34,171 nucleotides of DNA from contig DYFO01000024.1 in assembly GCA_020725145.1 (NCBI GenBank), positions 1 to 34,171 of the forward strand, read 5' to 3'. This DNA is from Symbiobacterium thermophilum (GTDB lineage: Bacteria > Bacillota > Sulfobacillia > UBA995). A model generated the notes under the pieces. The model ran no database searches. It was given only the letters and a program-made list of their open reading frames with translations, and had not been told where the DNA came from. The position numbers were made by a program, and so were the translations under genes. Of the stretch, positions 17,027 to 25,827 are shown piece after piece; position 1 is the stretch's first letter; each line of letters starts with the position of its first letter.

Positions 17027-17329
17027 ATGCTGCTTGCCACGTCCGATCTCAGAACCGATTACCAGGTGCTCGGCCTTGTCAAGGGGTCGTGCATGCGAGC
17101 CCGCCACCTCGGTCAGGACATCATGGCCGAACTGCGCAAGCTGGTGGGCGGAGAGGTACGCGAGTACGCGGCGCTGCTGCGGGAGGCCCGCGAGGCGGCC
17201 CTCAAGGAGATGGTGGAAGAGGCCGAGCAGCTCGGCGCCAACGCGATCATCGGCATCCGCTTTTCCACCGCCAACATAACCTCCGGAGCGGCCGAGATCG
17301 TCGTCTACGGCACCGCGGTGAAGATCTGA
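17027..17329 (+). CDS. UPF0145 (YbjQ-like) protein
   Basis: A 100-residue protein. The core AEQLGANAIIGIRFSTANI (about residues 67-85) and the closing EIVVYGTAVKI are typical of the YbjQ/UPF0145 fold, a small pentamer-forming domain of unknown biochemical role. The ATG at 17027 follows AAGGAGG with eight bases between. It is 20 bases behind the permease and just before a terminator hairpin, so it is the last gene of the GntR-ABC operon. The length is near the family norm of just over 100. Confidence 0.93.
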   Translation: MLLATSDLRTDYQVLGLVKGSCMRARHLGQDIMAELRKLVGGEVREYAALLREAREAALKEMVEEAEQLGANAIIGIRFSTANITSGAAEIVVYGTAVKI

Positions 17330-17365
17330 CCGTCCGGGCAGGTACCGGGCGGGACGGCAAGAAAT

Positions 17366-17397
17366 CAGGCGCGGGGGATCTTCGGACCCCGCGCCTG
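17366..17397 (+). terminator. Terminator hairpin after the GntR-ABC-UPF0145 operon
   Basis: A perfect 11-base-pair stem (CAGGCGCGGGG with CCCCGCGCCTG) closes a 10-base loop that itself can form a C(UUCG)G tetraloop. It lies 36 bases after the UPF0145 stop. The tract that follows is only weakly T-rich, so it may pause or end transcription less efficiently than a classical terminator. Confidence 0.65.
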
Positions 17398-17433
17398 GCT
17401 GTTCGCCATCCCGCAAGAAGGGGGCTCGAGGCT

Positions 17434-19020
17434 TTGCAGGCAGAGACGATCATCCGCAACGCCCGCGTGATCGACGGCACCGGCAACCCATGGTACCGCG
17501 CGAACCTGGGCATCGGCAACGGCCGCATCCTCTGGGTGGTACCGGCGGCAATCGCCGTCGAGGGAAGGCTGGTCATCGACGCCGCCGACGCGGTGCTCGC
17601 CCCCGGCTTCATCGATATCCACGCCCATTCCGACCTCAGCCTGTTCTCCTTTCCGCTGGCCGAAAGCAAGCTCCTGCAGGGAGTCACCACCGAGGTGAGT
17701 GGCAACTGCGGGTGGTCGGCGGCCCCGCTTTCCCCGGAGATGGAGGCGGAGATGCGCGCGGAGCACCCCGCTCCCGACGACGTGCCCTGGGGATTTCGCA
17801 CCCTGGCCGAGTACCTCGAGGCCGTGGAGGCGCATCGCCCGGCCATCAACTTCGCCTGTCACGTGGGCCACGGCGCGGTACGGCAGGTGGTGATGGGCAC
17901 GGTGGGCCGACCGGCCTCACCGTCCGAACTCGAGGCCATGTCGCGGCTGGTCGAGGAGGCACTGGACGCAGGGGCAGTGGGGCTATCCAGCGGGTTGATC
18001 TACTCCCCGGGGTGCTACGCTCCCCCTGAGGAGCTGGAACAGCTGGCGGCAGTCGCCTTTCGGCGCGGGCGGCTTTACGCCAGCCACATCCGCGGCGAAG
18101 GCGAGACGCTGGAGCAAGCGGTGGCCGAGGCGATAGCGGTGGGCCACCGGGTCGGCGGTCCCGTGCAAATCGCCCACCACAAGGCTTCGGGCCGGCCGAA
18201 CTGGGGCAAAGTGCGGCGCACGCTGGCCATGGTGGACGAGGCGCGGGCCCGTGGGGTAGACGTCACGCTCGACCAGTACCCCTACGTGGCCAGCAGTACG
18301 GATCTGACCGCCTACCTCCCCGCCTGGGCCCGTGAGGGAGGAAAACAGGTCATGCTCGGTCGGCTGCGCGACCCCGAGTCGCGCGCGCGCATTCGACAGG
18401 AGCTCAGACAACCTCGCGGCGAGGCTATCGAGGTGGCCGACTGGTCCCCGGTGGTCCTCAGCTTCGTCCGCGGGAAGCGGGAGTGGGAGGGCCGCTCCAT
18501 CCGTGACATCGCCGAGGAACTCGGCCGCGAGCCGGCCGAGGCGGTGATGGACCTCTTGCTCGAGGAGGACGGCGTGGTGGGAGTGGTCCATTTCGGCATG
18601 AACGAGGCCGACGTGCGCTCGGTGATGTCCCACCCGGCGGTGATGGTGGGCTCCGACGGCAGCGCGCTGGCACCGGACCCCGCCTGGGGCCGCCCGCACC
18701 CGCGTTCCTACGGCACCTTCGTGCGCGTGCTCGGCCGGTACGTCCGCGAGGAGAAGGTGCTCACCCTGGAGGAGGCGGTGCGGAAGATGACCGGCTTCCC
18801 TGCGTCAAGACTGGGACTTGCCGGCCGGGGACGCATCGCCGCCGGCTGCTGGGCCGACCTGGTGCTCTTCGACCCGGCTACCTGTGCCGAAGGCGCCACC
18901 TTCACCGACCCCTGCCGCTATCCACAAGGCATCAGGCTGGTGATGGTCAACGGCAGGATCGCCGCGCGCGACGGGCAGCCCACGGGCGAACGCGCGGGCA
19001 AGGTACTCAGGGCCGGCTGA
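17434..19020 (+). CDS. N-acyl-D-amino-acid deacylase (D-aminoacylase family)
   Basis: A 528-residue amidohydrolase, close to the family length. Metal-binding residues appear in order: His63 and His65 in DIHAHSD, Cys92 in SGNCGW, His218 in ASHIRGEGE, His248 in AHHKASG and Asp408 in GSDGS. This set, with Cys as a zinc ligand, is diagnostic of D-aminoacylase rather than dihydroorotase. It would release D-amino acids from N-acyl-D-amino acids in the cytoplasm; some relatives act on other N-acyl substrates. The start is the TTG at 17434 with AAGGGGG about ten bases upstream. The much longer upstream open frame overlaps the ABC operon and is a shadow. The next gene, an amino-acid permease, supports a role in amino-acid use. 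Confidence 0.92.
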   Translation: MQAETIIRNARVIDGTGNPWYRANLGIGNGRILWVVPAAIAVEGRLVIDAADAVLAPGFIDIHAHSDLSLFSFPLAESKLLQGVTTEVSGNCGWSAAPLSPEMEAEMRAEHPAPDDVPWGFRTLAEYLEAVEAHRPAINFACHVGHGAVRQVVMGTVGRPASPSELEAMSRLVEEALDAGAVGLSSGLIYSPGCYAPPEELEQLAAVAFRRGRLYASHIRGEGETLEQAVAEAIAVGHRVGGPVQIAHHKASGRPNWGKVRRTLAMVDEARARGVDVTLDQYPYVASSTDLTAYLPAWAREGGKQVMLGRLRDPESRARIRQELRQPRGEAIEVADWSPVVLSFVRGKREWEGRSIRDIAEELGREPAEAVMDLLLEEDGVVGVVHFGMNEADVRSVMSHPAVMVGSDGSALAPDPAWGRPHPRSYGTFVRVLGRYVREEKVLTLEEAVRKMTGFPASRLGLAGRGRIAAGCWADLVLFDPATCAEGATFTDPCRYPQGIRLVMVNGRIAARDGQPTGERAGKVLRAG

Positions 19021-19022
19021 GC

Positions 19023-19047
19023 CCCCGTCAAGGAGGCTCCTTCGGGG
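19023..19047 (+). terminator. Hairpin between D-aminoacylase and permease genes
   Basis: CCCCG (19023-19027) pairs with CGGGG (19043-19047), and AAGGAG (19030-19035) pairs with CTCCTT (19037-19042), with two unpaired bases between the helices. No T-tract follows. It could be a weak terminator or a processing site; the AGGAGG inside is too far from the permease start to act as its SD. Confidence 0.4.
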
Positions 19048-19062
19048 TACGCTAGGGAAGCG

Positions 19063-20463
19063 GTGAACACAAGCTGGTCGTCCCTCTTTCGCACCAAGTC
19101 GCCGTCTGCCGCCGTGGCCGAAGCGGCTCGCGAACGGCGCCTGCGCCGCGTGCTCGGCCCCCTTGACCTGGTCGCCCTGGGCATCGGCGCCACGGTGGGC
19201 ACCGGCATCTTCGTGTTGACGGGGGTGGCCGCCGCCCGCTTCGCGGGGCCGGCCGTGATCCTGTCCTTTGTGCTGGCGGGTTCGGCCGCCGCACTGACCG
19301 CCCTGGTGTACGCCGAGCTTGCCAGCATGGTGCCGGTGGCAGGGAGCGCCTACACCTATGCCTACGTGGCCCTGGGAGAGCTCGTGGCGTGGGTGATCGG
19401 CTGGGATCTGGTGCTGGAATACGTGGTAGTCGGAGGAGCCGTGGCCATCGGCTGGGGCGCCTATGTGGTGGACCTGCTGACGGGCATCGGCGTGCGGCTG
19501 CCGGCCCACCTGCTGAGGCCTCCCGGCGAGGGGGGCATCGTCAACCTCCCTCCGGTGCTGGTGGTGGCGGCGCTCACCGGCCTGCTCGCCACCGGCACGC
19601 GCGGGAGTGCGAGCGTCAACCGGCTTGTGGTGGGCGTGAAGCTGACGGCCATGCTATTCTTCGTGGCCTTGGGCCTCTTTTACGTTCGCCCCGGCCACTG
19701 GACGCCTTTTTTTCCCTTCGGGGCGGCGGGGGTCACACGGGGCGCGGCAATCGTCTTCTTCGCCTTCATAGGTTTTGACGCAGTGTCCACCGCCGCCGAG
19801 GAAACCCGCAACCCCGCCCACGACATACCCGCTGGCATCATCGGCTCCCTGGCCGCCGCCAGCGTGCTTTACCTTGGAGTGGCCGGGGTGCTTACCGGTA
19901 TGGTCGCCTACCGCGACCTTGACACCGCCTCCCCGCTGACCTACGCGCTTTACCGCGTGGGCGCGGGATGGGCGGCCCCGGTGGTGGGCGCGGGAGCGGT
20001 GGCCGGCCTGACCAGCGTGCTGCTCGTCAACATCTACGGGCAGAGCCGTGTCTTTTACGCCATGGCACGCGATGGCCTGCTGCCTGCGCTGTTCGCGCGC
20101 GTCAACCCGCGGACGGGGGCCCCGACCGCCGTGATCGTGCTCACGGGGCTGGCCGTAGCGCTGGTGGCCGCTTTCCTGCCGCTTGCCACGGTGGCGGAGC
20201 TCGCCAACATCGGTACACTGAGTGCGTTCGTGCTGGTGAGCGCAGGCGTGGTGGTGCTGCGCCATCGGCGTCCCGAACTGGCCCGGCCCTTCCGCGTCCC
20301 CCTCGTCCCCTTCCTGCCCGCGCTGGCCGCAACGGCCGCTCTGTACCTGATGACCAGGCTTCCCCTGCTGACCTGGATGCGCTTCGGGGCATGGCTGGCG
20401 GCCGGGGCTCCCATCTACTTCCTTTACGGGCGGCGCCGTAGCCGGCTGCCGCGTACGGGCTGA
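19063..20463 (+). CDS. APC-superfamily amino-acid permease (CAT/YfnA-like)
   Basis: A 466-residue cytoplasmic-membrane transporter with about twelve hydrophobic segments. The TM1 motif GIGATVGTGIFVLTGVAA and the TM2-3 region with PVAGSAYTYAYVALGELVAW are hallmarks of cationic-amino-acid-type APC carriers, and FFAFIGFDAVSTAAEETRNP marks TM6. It probably imports amino acids with protons. The GTG at 19063 has only a weak SD (AGGGAAG), suggesting modest translation. It lies 42 bases after the D-aminoacylase gene, so the pair may take up and process amino-acid derivatives. Exact specificity is unknown. Confidence 0.92.
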   Translation: MNTSWSSLFRTKSPSAAVAEAARERRLRRVLGPLDLVALGIGATVGTGIFVLTGVAAARFAGPAVILSFVLAGSAAALTALVYAELASMVPVAGSAYTYAYVALGELVAWVIGWDLVLEYVVVGGAVAIGWGAYVVDLLTGIGVRLPAHLLRPPGEGGIVNLPPVLVVAALTGLLATGTRGSASVNRLVVGVKLTAMLFFVALGLFYVRPGHWTPFFPFGAAGVTRGAAIVFFAFIGFDAVSTAAEETRNPAHDIPAGIIGSLAAASVLYLGVAGVLTGMVAYRDLDTASPLTYALYRVGAGWAAPVVGAGAVAGLTSVLLVNIYGQSRVFYAMARDGLLPALFARVNPRTGAPTAVIVLTGLAVALVAAFLPLATVAELANIGTLSAFVLVSAGVVVLRHRRPELARPFRVPLVPFLPALAATAALYLMTRLPLLTWMRFGAWLAAGAPIYFLYGRRRSRLPRTG

Positions 20464-20533
20464 GACCGGGAGGAGATCCCGCCGGGCCCCCGAATTCCTT
20501 ATTCTGCCAATTCAACCTGGAGGAGGGATAGTC

Positions 20534-22993
20534 GTGTACCGCAGGGCTTCGCTTTGTCTCGCCCTGGTCCTTGCCGTGCTGCTGGTAGGCCCGACGCTGG
20601 CCGCGGTGCCGGCCGTCGAGCCTTCCGGCAACGAGTGGGGAGAGCTTGTCTTCGTGGAGCTCACCGGCCGGCCCCTGGCCGAATCGGGTGCCTCCACCGT
20701 GGCCTCCCTCGATGCCGAACACGCGGCCTTCCGCCGTGAGGTGACGCGTGCCGGGCTGAAGGTCAAGGAAAGGTACAGCTACCGCCAGCTCTTCAACGGT
20801 TTATCGCTGGAAGTCCGGCCCTCCGACCTGCGCGCCCTGGCTGTCCTGCCCGGAGTGAAGGCGGTCTGGCCCGTCGTGCAGTACCCCATACCCGAGCTTT
20901 ACACCAGCAGCGACATGGTAAACGCGCTTGAGACCTTCGAGGAACTGGGCTACGACGGAACCGGCGTGCTGGTGGCGATCGTGGACACCGGCATCGACTA
21001 CAACCACCCCGACCTCGGAGGCGGATGGGGTAACCGTGTGATCGGCGGCTGGGACTTCGTCGGCGATGACTATGACGCCCGCGACCCCGCCAGGCGCACG
21101 CCGGTCCCCGACCCCGACCCCATGGACCCCAACGGCCACGGCACGCACGTGGCAGGCATCGTGGGCGCCCGCGGCCGTGTCACGGGCGTCGCCCCCGGGG
21201 TCGGATTCCTGGCACTGAAAGTCTTCGGCCGCGAGGGCTCCACCACCGCCGACGTGATCGTGGCGGCGTTGGAGATGGCACTCGAGGAAGGAGCACATGT
21301 GGTCAACATGAGCCTGGGAGCGGCCTTCCAGTGGCCCCAGTACCCTACCGGCCAGGCCGCCGACCGACTGGTACGGCAGGGCGTGGTGGTGGTCTGTTCG
21401 CAGGGCAACAACGGCCCCGGTAACCTGTTTGCCGGTGGGGCCCCGGCACTTGGTAGCAAGGTGCTGGCAGTGGCCAGCTTTGACAACACCCACCTCATGA
21501 GCCAGGCGTTCCGTCTGCCCGACGGGTCGCCGGTGGGTTATATGCCCATGGCCTTCTCGCCGCCTCTGCCGACGTCGGGGACCAGCCCGGAGGTCGTGTA
21601 CGTGGGATTGGGCAACACCGACGCCGACTACGCGGGCAAGGATGTGGCCGGCAAGGTCGCCCTGATCGGCCGCGGCGTGATGTCCTTCGCCCACAAGGTG
21701 ACCATGGCCATGAAGTACGGGGCTGCCTATGCCATCATCCACAACAACGCCCCGGGCAACTTCCGCGGCACACTGGGTGCCGCCGGCCACTGGATCCCCG
21801 CCGCCAGCATCAGCCGGGAGGACGCCCTGCGTATCCTCCTCCTGATGGCGGCGGGCCCGGTCCACCTCACCTGGACCGACGAGCTGGTGCAACTTCCCAA
21901 CCCCACAGCGGGGCAGATCTCCGACTTCTCTTCGTGGGGGCCCTCGCCTGACCTCGCCCTCAAGCCGGACCTCGGAGCCCCCGGGGGGTCGATCTACTCC
22001 ACGTACCCGCTCGCCCTGGGAGGGTATGCCACGCTGAGCGGAACCAGCATGTCGGCCCCCCACGTGACCGGTGCCGCCGCGTTGCTCCTCCAGGCCTACC
22101 CCAACCTCAACCCCAACGCGCTGGGAGCGATCCTCAGGAACACGTCGGTGCCGCAGCGCTTCTCGACCACAGCCTACCTGCTGCCGGTGCACCGTCAGGG
22201 GGCGGGGATGATCGACGTGCTGGCGGCGGTGACGGCGGGGGCGAAGGTGGAACCGTCCAAGGTTTCGCTGGGGGCGGTGACCTCGCCCGTGGACTTCACG
22301 CTGGAACTTGAAAACAAGCGCGAGACCGCCGTCACCTTCCATGTGGCGCACCTGCCGGCCCTCGCCAGCAACTACAACATCCCGAGCCCGGGGCTGGCAC
22401 TGGCCTATGCGACCGCCTCCTTCCCCGGCACGGTTACCGTGGAGCCCGGCGCCGCGGTAACGCTTCCCATCACGGTGGCACCCCCCGCCGCCGCCGGCGA
22501 GTGGCTGTTCGGCGGTTTTGTCCGTCTGACCCCCGACGACGGCGGCCCGGCCCTGTACGTCCCCTATTTCGGCTTCAAGGGCGACTACCTGGCCACCCCG
22601 GCGCTGGGCCCGGGCGCCTACGGTATGCCCTGGCTGGCCGAACTCGTGGGGGATTCCTACTGGAAACGGGACAGCCTGACCATCAGGCCCACGGCCGGCG
22701 AGCGCGCCTACATCCTCTTCCATCTGGCCCGCCATGCCCGCAAGGTGCGGGTGGAGGTCTTCGAGGCTGCCACCGGGAGGTCGTTCGGACGCGTTCTGGA
22801 CCTTGACTACGTGGGCCGGAACTCACTTACCACGACCTTCTTCACCTTTGAGTGGGACGGCTCCGGACGGCGCGGTCCGGTAGCGGCAGGCACCTACGTG
22901 TTGCGCCTGCTGGTACAGCGGCCGCTGGGTGACGACGACAACCCGGAGCACTGGGACATCTGGACCTCCGGCCCCATCACCGTGATAAAGTAG
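20534..22993 (+). CDS. Secreted subtilisin-like serine protease (S8) with PA and C-terminal beta domains
   Basis: An 819-residue preproprotein. It has a signal peptide (residues 1-24, cleavage near LAA), an I9-type propeptide (about 35-118) and a split S8 catalytic domain. Asp151 is in VDTGID, His202 in NGHGTHVAG, the oxyanion Asn292 in QGNNGP and Ser505 in SGTSMSAPH. A PA insert (about 345-445) lies between His and Ser. After about residue 560 a beta-rich region resembles the Fn3-like domains of cell-envelope proteases, ending in a FlgD-like segment with FTFEWDGSGRRG. It degrades extracellular protein. The GTG start follows GGAGGAGGG. The order and length match large extracellular subtilases. 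A strong hairpin follows the stop. Confidence 0.94.
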   Translation: MYRRASLCLALVLAVLLVGPTLAAVPAVEPSGNEWGELVFVELTGRPLAESGASTVASLDAEHAAFRREVTRAGLKVKERYSYRQLFNGLSLEVRPSDLRALAVLPGVKAVWPVVQYPIPELYTSSDMVNALETFEELGYDGTGVLVAIVDTGIDYNHPDLGGGWGNRVIGGWDFVGDDYDARDPARRTPVPDPDPMDPNGHGTHVAGIVGARGRVTGVAPGVGFLALKVFGREGSTTADVIVAALEMALEEGAHVVNMSLGAAFQWPQYPTGQAADRLVRQGVVVVCSQGNNGPGNLFAGGAPALGSKVLAVASFDNTHLMSQAFRLPDGSPVGYMPMAFSPPLPTSGTSPEVVYVGLGNTDADYAGKDVAGKVALIGRGVMSFAHKVTMAMKYGAAYAIIHNNAPGNFRGTLGAAGHWIPAASISREDALRILLLMAAGPVHLTWTDELVQLPNPTAGQISDFSSWGPSPDLALKPDLGAPGGSIYSTYPLALGGYATLSGTSMSAPHVTGAAALLLQAYPNLNPNALGAILRNTSVPQRFSTTAYLLPVHRQGAGMIDVLAAVTAGAKVEPSKVSLGAVTSPVDFTLELENKRETAVTFHVAHLPALASNYNIPSPGLALAYATASFPGTVTVEPGAAVTLPITVAPPAAAGEWLFGGFVRLTPDDGGPALYVPYFGFKGDYLATPALGPGAYGMPWLAELVGDSYWKRDSLTIRPTAGERAYILFHLARHARKVRVEVFEAATGRSFGRVLDLDYVGRNSLTTTFFTFEWDGSGRRGPVAAGTYVLRLLVQRPLGDDDNPEHWDIWTSGPITVIK

Positions 22994-23006
22994 TTCCGGC
23001 CGGCGT

Positions 23007-23036
23007 CGGACCGGGGGAAATCTTCTCCCCGGTCCG
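23007..23036. terminator. Shared terminator hairpin between convergent protease and lyase genes
   Basis: CGGACCGGGG (23007-23016) pairs perfectly with CCCCGGTCCG (23027-23036), and GAA/TTC extends the stem inward past one bulged base. It lies 14 bases after the protease stop and 14 bases from the end of the lyase gene on the other strand, so it can serve both. T-tracts are absent, so efficiency is uncertain. Confidence 0.65.
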
Positions 23037-23050
23037 CTCACTTGCCCCGC

Positions 23051-24343
23051 TCAAACATCTCGCCCTCGCACCCCATCCCCGGTGACCAGCCGCGAGGCGG
23101 CGGCGTACCCGATGTGCGGAGAGGCCAGGGTGGCGAACAGCTCCTCGCCCGTCCGGTCGAGGAGGCGGGCGCAGCGGGCAGGGTGGGCACGGATGCCACG
23201 CACGCAGCGCTCGCCGAAGGCTTCCACGCCCGCGGCTAGAAGGCCTAAGGCCCCCAGCAGGTTGTGCGCGATCAAAGGGAGCATTGCGTTGAGATCGAGC
23301 TGCCCGGCCTGCGCGCCCAGCACCACGGCCAGATCGGCCGCCATCACCTGGTAGGCAACCTGTGTGAGCATCTCGGTCATCACGGGGTTGACCTTGCCCG
23401 GCATGATGGACGATCCGGCCTGCACCGCAGGCAGCTCGATCTCCGCGAATCCCGAGCAGGAAAGGAGCCGCAGGTCGCCGGCGATTTTGGCCAGATTCGC
23501 CGCCGCCCCGCGCAGTGAGCCGGAAAGCTGCACGAGGTCGTCGACGTTCTGCGTGGCGTCCACGGTGTCGGGGGCTTGCTCCAGCGGCAGACCGCTCAGG
23601 GCTCGCAATGTCTCCAGGGCGTGACGGCGGAACCCGGGTGATGCCCGTAGCCCGGTGCCCACCGCCGTCCCGCCGAGGTTGACGCGGCGGAGGCGGTCGG
23701 CCGCCCCGGCGAGCCGCTCGCGGTCGCGGCCCACCACCGCGGCGTAGGCATAAAACTCCGCGCCCAGGCTGAGAGGGACGGCCTCCTGCAGCTCGGTGCG
23801 TGCCGGTTTGAGGATGTCGGCGAACGCCCGTGCCCGGTCCTCCAGCGCCCATTCCAGCCCCTTCAGGGCCCGACCGGCGCGGGCCGCAAGGCGTATGGCC
23901 GCCATCCGGATGGCCGTGGGATAGACGTCGTTGGTGGACTGGTTAAGGCCGGCATGATCTACCGGATGAACCAGCGTGTAGTCCCCCGGACGGCTTCCCA
24001 GGAGCTCGCAGGCCCGGTTGGCGAGCACTTCGTTCAGGCTGAGGTGCGTCGAGGTGCCGGCTCCTCCCTGCAGAGCATCCACGATGATCTGCCGGTGATG
24101 AAGGCCGGAGGCTACCTCGGCCGCGGCCCGATCCAGGGCCCAGGCGCGAGCTGCGTCCAGATCGCCGGTAGCCAGAGCCGCCAGCACGCCCGCACGCTTG
24201 ACCTCTGCCAGGGCCCGAAGCAACTCCGGGTGCACCGGACCGCCCAGGCGTGGGAAGTTGCGGCCCGCCCGCAGGGCGTGGACGCCGTAGTAAGCCGTCT
24301 GGGGCAGGACAACGCTCCCCAGCATGTCACGGTCGCGCCGCAT
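23051..24343 (-). CDS. Aspartase/fumarase-superfamily lyase, probable aspartate ammonia-lyase with short C-terminus
   Basis: A 430-residue lyase. The superfamily signature GSSIMPGKVNP lies at residues 310-320, with catalytic Ser in the first serines. GGAGTSTHLSLNEVLANRA (93-111) follows the aspartase rather than the fumarase pattern (fumarase has SGTQTNMN), and HPVDHAGLNQSTNDVYPTA is the third conserved region. It would deaminate aspartate to fumarate. The ATG at 24343 has GGGAGGAG upstream. Aspartases are usually about 470 residues; here the protein ends around VTGDGVRGRDV, lacking most of the FumaraseC_C domain, and the terminator hairpin follows at once, so this is not an obvious frameshift. 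Related lyases with other substrates cannot be excluded. Confidence 0.82.
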   Translation of the reverse strand: MRRDRDMLGSVVLPQTAYYGVHALRAGRNFPRLGGPVHPELLRALAEVKRAGVLAALATGDLDAARAWALDRAAAEVASGLHHRQIIVDALQGGAGTSTHLSLNEVLANRACELLGSRPGDYTLVHPVDHAGLNQSTNDVYPTAIRMAAIRLAARAGRALKGLEWALEDRARAFADILKPARTELQEAVPLSLGAEFYAYAAVVGRDRERLAGAADRLRRVNLGGTAVGTGLRASPGFRRHALETLRALSGLPLEQAPDTVDATQNVDDLVQLSGSLRGAAANLAKIAGDLRLLSCSGFAEIELPAVQAGSSIMPGKVNPVMTEMLTQVAYQVMAADLAVVLGAQAGQLDLNAMLPLIAHNLLGALGLLAAGVEAFGERCVRGIRAHPARCARLLDRTGEELFATLASPHIGYAAASRLVTGDGVRGRDV

Positions 24344-24475
24344 CGCTCCTCCCTCCTCGAGACAAATAGCATCACCAACGCAACGGCGCCGTATGACCGC
24401 TTCCACCGTTTCCGCCAGGAGAAAGCCACCTTCCCCGAGAAGGAAGCGGCAGCTCAGGAGAGGGGAAGATGTGGA

Positions 24476-25273
24476 ATGCACGTGTACGGCGAGCCCGGGG
24501 GCCGGATACGGGTGGTACGGGAAGAGAAACTGGGCAACCCCAACGCGGGCCTGATCAAAACGTCGGCGGGCGCCGTCCTGGTGGACGCGCTTCGTACCCC
24601 GTCCGAAGGCGCGGCCCTTCGCGAGCTGGCCCTGGCCGAAGCGGGGAGCATCCGGGCCCTGGTCTACACCCACGAGCACGGCGACCACCATCTGGGCAGT
24701 ACCGGGTATCCGCCCACGGAGGTCATCGCCAGCGAGAGCACGGCCCGGGGGATAGAGGGCTTTGTGGCCCGGTACGGGGCGGACATGTCCCGGGAGGGGC
24801 TTGCACCCCTGCGACCCGACCTTCTGTTCGAGCGGACGCTGAGGTTTTGCGTGCAGCCCGAGGTCGTGGTGACGGAACTCGGCGGCCACGCCACCGGTTC
24901 CAGCGTGGTTTACGTGCCTTCGGAAGGAGTCCTTTTCGCCGGTGACCTAATCTTCTTGGGTCGACTCCCGTGGGTGGGCGACGGCCGGCCGGACCTCTGG
25001 GCCGAGTCCCTGCGCACCTTGGAAGATTGGGACTTCCGGACACTGGTCCCCGGCCACGGTCCCGTCGCCGGCAAGGAAGTGCTGGGAGAGCAAAGGCGAT
25101 GGCTGGAGGACTTCTGGGCACGCTCGCAGGAGCTCCGCACCGAGGGCAGGACCGCGGCCGAGGCCCTGAAACTGCTGGAGCAGGAGTTTGGACTGACGGC
25201 GGGTGGCTACAACGAGCACCTGCTGCTGCTGCTTGAGCGGGCGTTGAAAGAGCGGTTCGGCTTTGCCGCCTGA
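24476..25273 (+). CDS. Metallo-beta-lactamase-fold hydrolase
   Basis: A 265-residue protein with the MBL metal-binding set: HEHGDH (His66, His68, Asp70, His71), His in GGHATGS, Asp in FAGDLIF and His in VPGHGP. The C-terminal helical part (about 190-265) resembles that of MBL hydrolases in the glyoxalase II/cyclase-like subgroup. The substrate is not evident. The ATG at 24476 follows AGGAGAGGGG; the longer upstream frame crosses the divergent aspartase start and is not real. Its last 67 bases overlap the convergent phosphatidyltransferase gene. Confidence 0.9.
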   Translation: MHVYGEPGGRIRVVREEKLGNPNAGLIKTSAGAVLVDALRTPSEGAALRELALAEAGSIRALVYTHEHGDHHLGSTGYPPTEVIASESTARGIEGFVARYGADMSREGLAPLRPDLLFERTLRFCVQPEVVVTELGGHATGSSVVYVPSEGVLFAGDLIFLGRLPWVGDGRPDLWAESLRTLEDWDFRTLVPGHGPVAGKEVLGEQRRWLEDFWARSQELRTEGRTAAEALKLLEQEFGLTAGGYNEHLLLLLERALKERFGFAA

Positions 25274-25827
25274 GGCGACGGTGCGGCCTGGCGGGCAGGG
25301 CGGCGGTGGCCCAGCACGCGGGCGATCCGCACAGCCGCGGCCCCGAGCGCCAGTGCCGTTACCGCGGCAGGCAGTCCCCCGCCCGAGCGCCCCGTGAGGA
25401 GGTACTCGGCCAGTACGGCCGGTGGAACGGTCATGAAGCCGGCCGCAGCCAGCCGACCCAAGGGGTCGAATACGAGCGTCGTCGGCGAGCCGGGGGGAGA
25501 TAGCAGGCGGGACGTGCTCAGGAACTCCGCCAGTTTCACCGTGACCACCGCCGGGTACCAGGTCGGGACCAGGCCCAAGCGCCCCAGCATGAATGCCGCG
25601 ACCAGCGCGTAAAGGCCGTCGGCCGCGACGTCGAACCGGGCCCCCCACGTGGATCCGGCGGCAAGCCTCCTGGCCGCCTGGCCGTCAAGCAGATCGCTGC
25701 CGATGATGGCAAGGCACAGCCAGAAGGCCGCCGCGAAGTCCGGCGCCCCGCGGCCCAGGACCACGGCCAGCGCGGCCGTCAGACCCACCCGCATGGCGGT
25801 CAGAAGACCGGGCAACAGGACCGTCAA
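25207..25827 (-). CDS. CDP-alcohol phosphatidyltransferase family membrane protein
   Basis: A 206-residue membrane enzyme. The complete CDP-alcohol phosphotransferase motif is present: Asp45, Asp48-Gly49, Ala52-Arg53, Gly62, Asp66, Asp70 with standard spacing. Hydrophobic segments lie around it (about 15-45, 72-95, 125-150, 160-180). It would transfer a phospho-alcohol head group using a CDP-linked donor, as in phosphatidylglycerophosphate or phosphatidylinositol synthesis; the acceptor is unknown. The TTG start at 25827 overlaps the stop of the preceding flavodoxin-like gene (TTGA), so the two are coupled. The Ser/Arg-rich C-terminus overlaps the convergent MBL gene by 67 bases. Confidence 0.82.
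   Translation of the reverse strand: MTVLLPGLLTAMRVGLTAALAVVLGRGAPDFAAAFWLCLAIIGSDLLDGQAARRLAAGSTWGARFDVAADGLYALVAAFMLGRLGLVPTWYPAVVTVKLAEFLSTSRLLSPPGSPTTLVFDPLGRLAAAGFMTVPPAVLAEYLLTGRSGGGLPAAVTALALGAAAVRIARVLGHRRPARQAAPSPQAAKPNRSFNARSSSSSRCSL

Noticed and set aside
20801-22735. 644-codon minus-strand open frame opposite the subtilase
   Set aside because: Antisense to a gene with complete catalytic motifs; composition (Gly, Arg, His, Val) is that of a GC-rich complement, with no SD.
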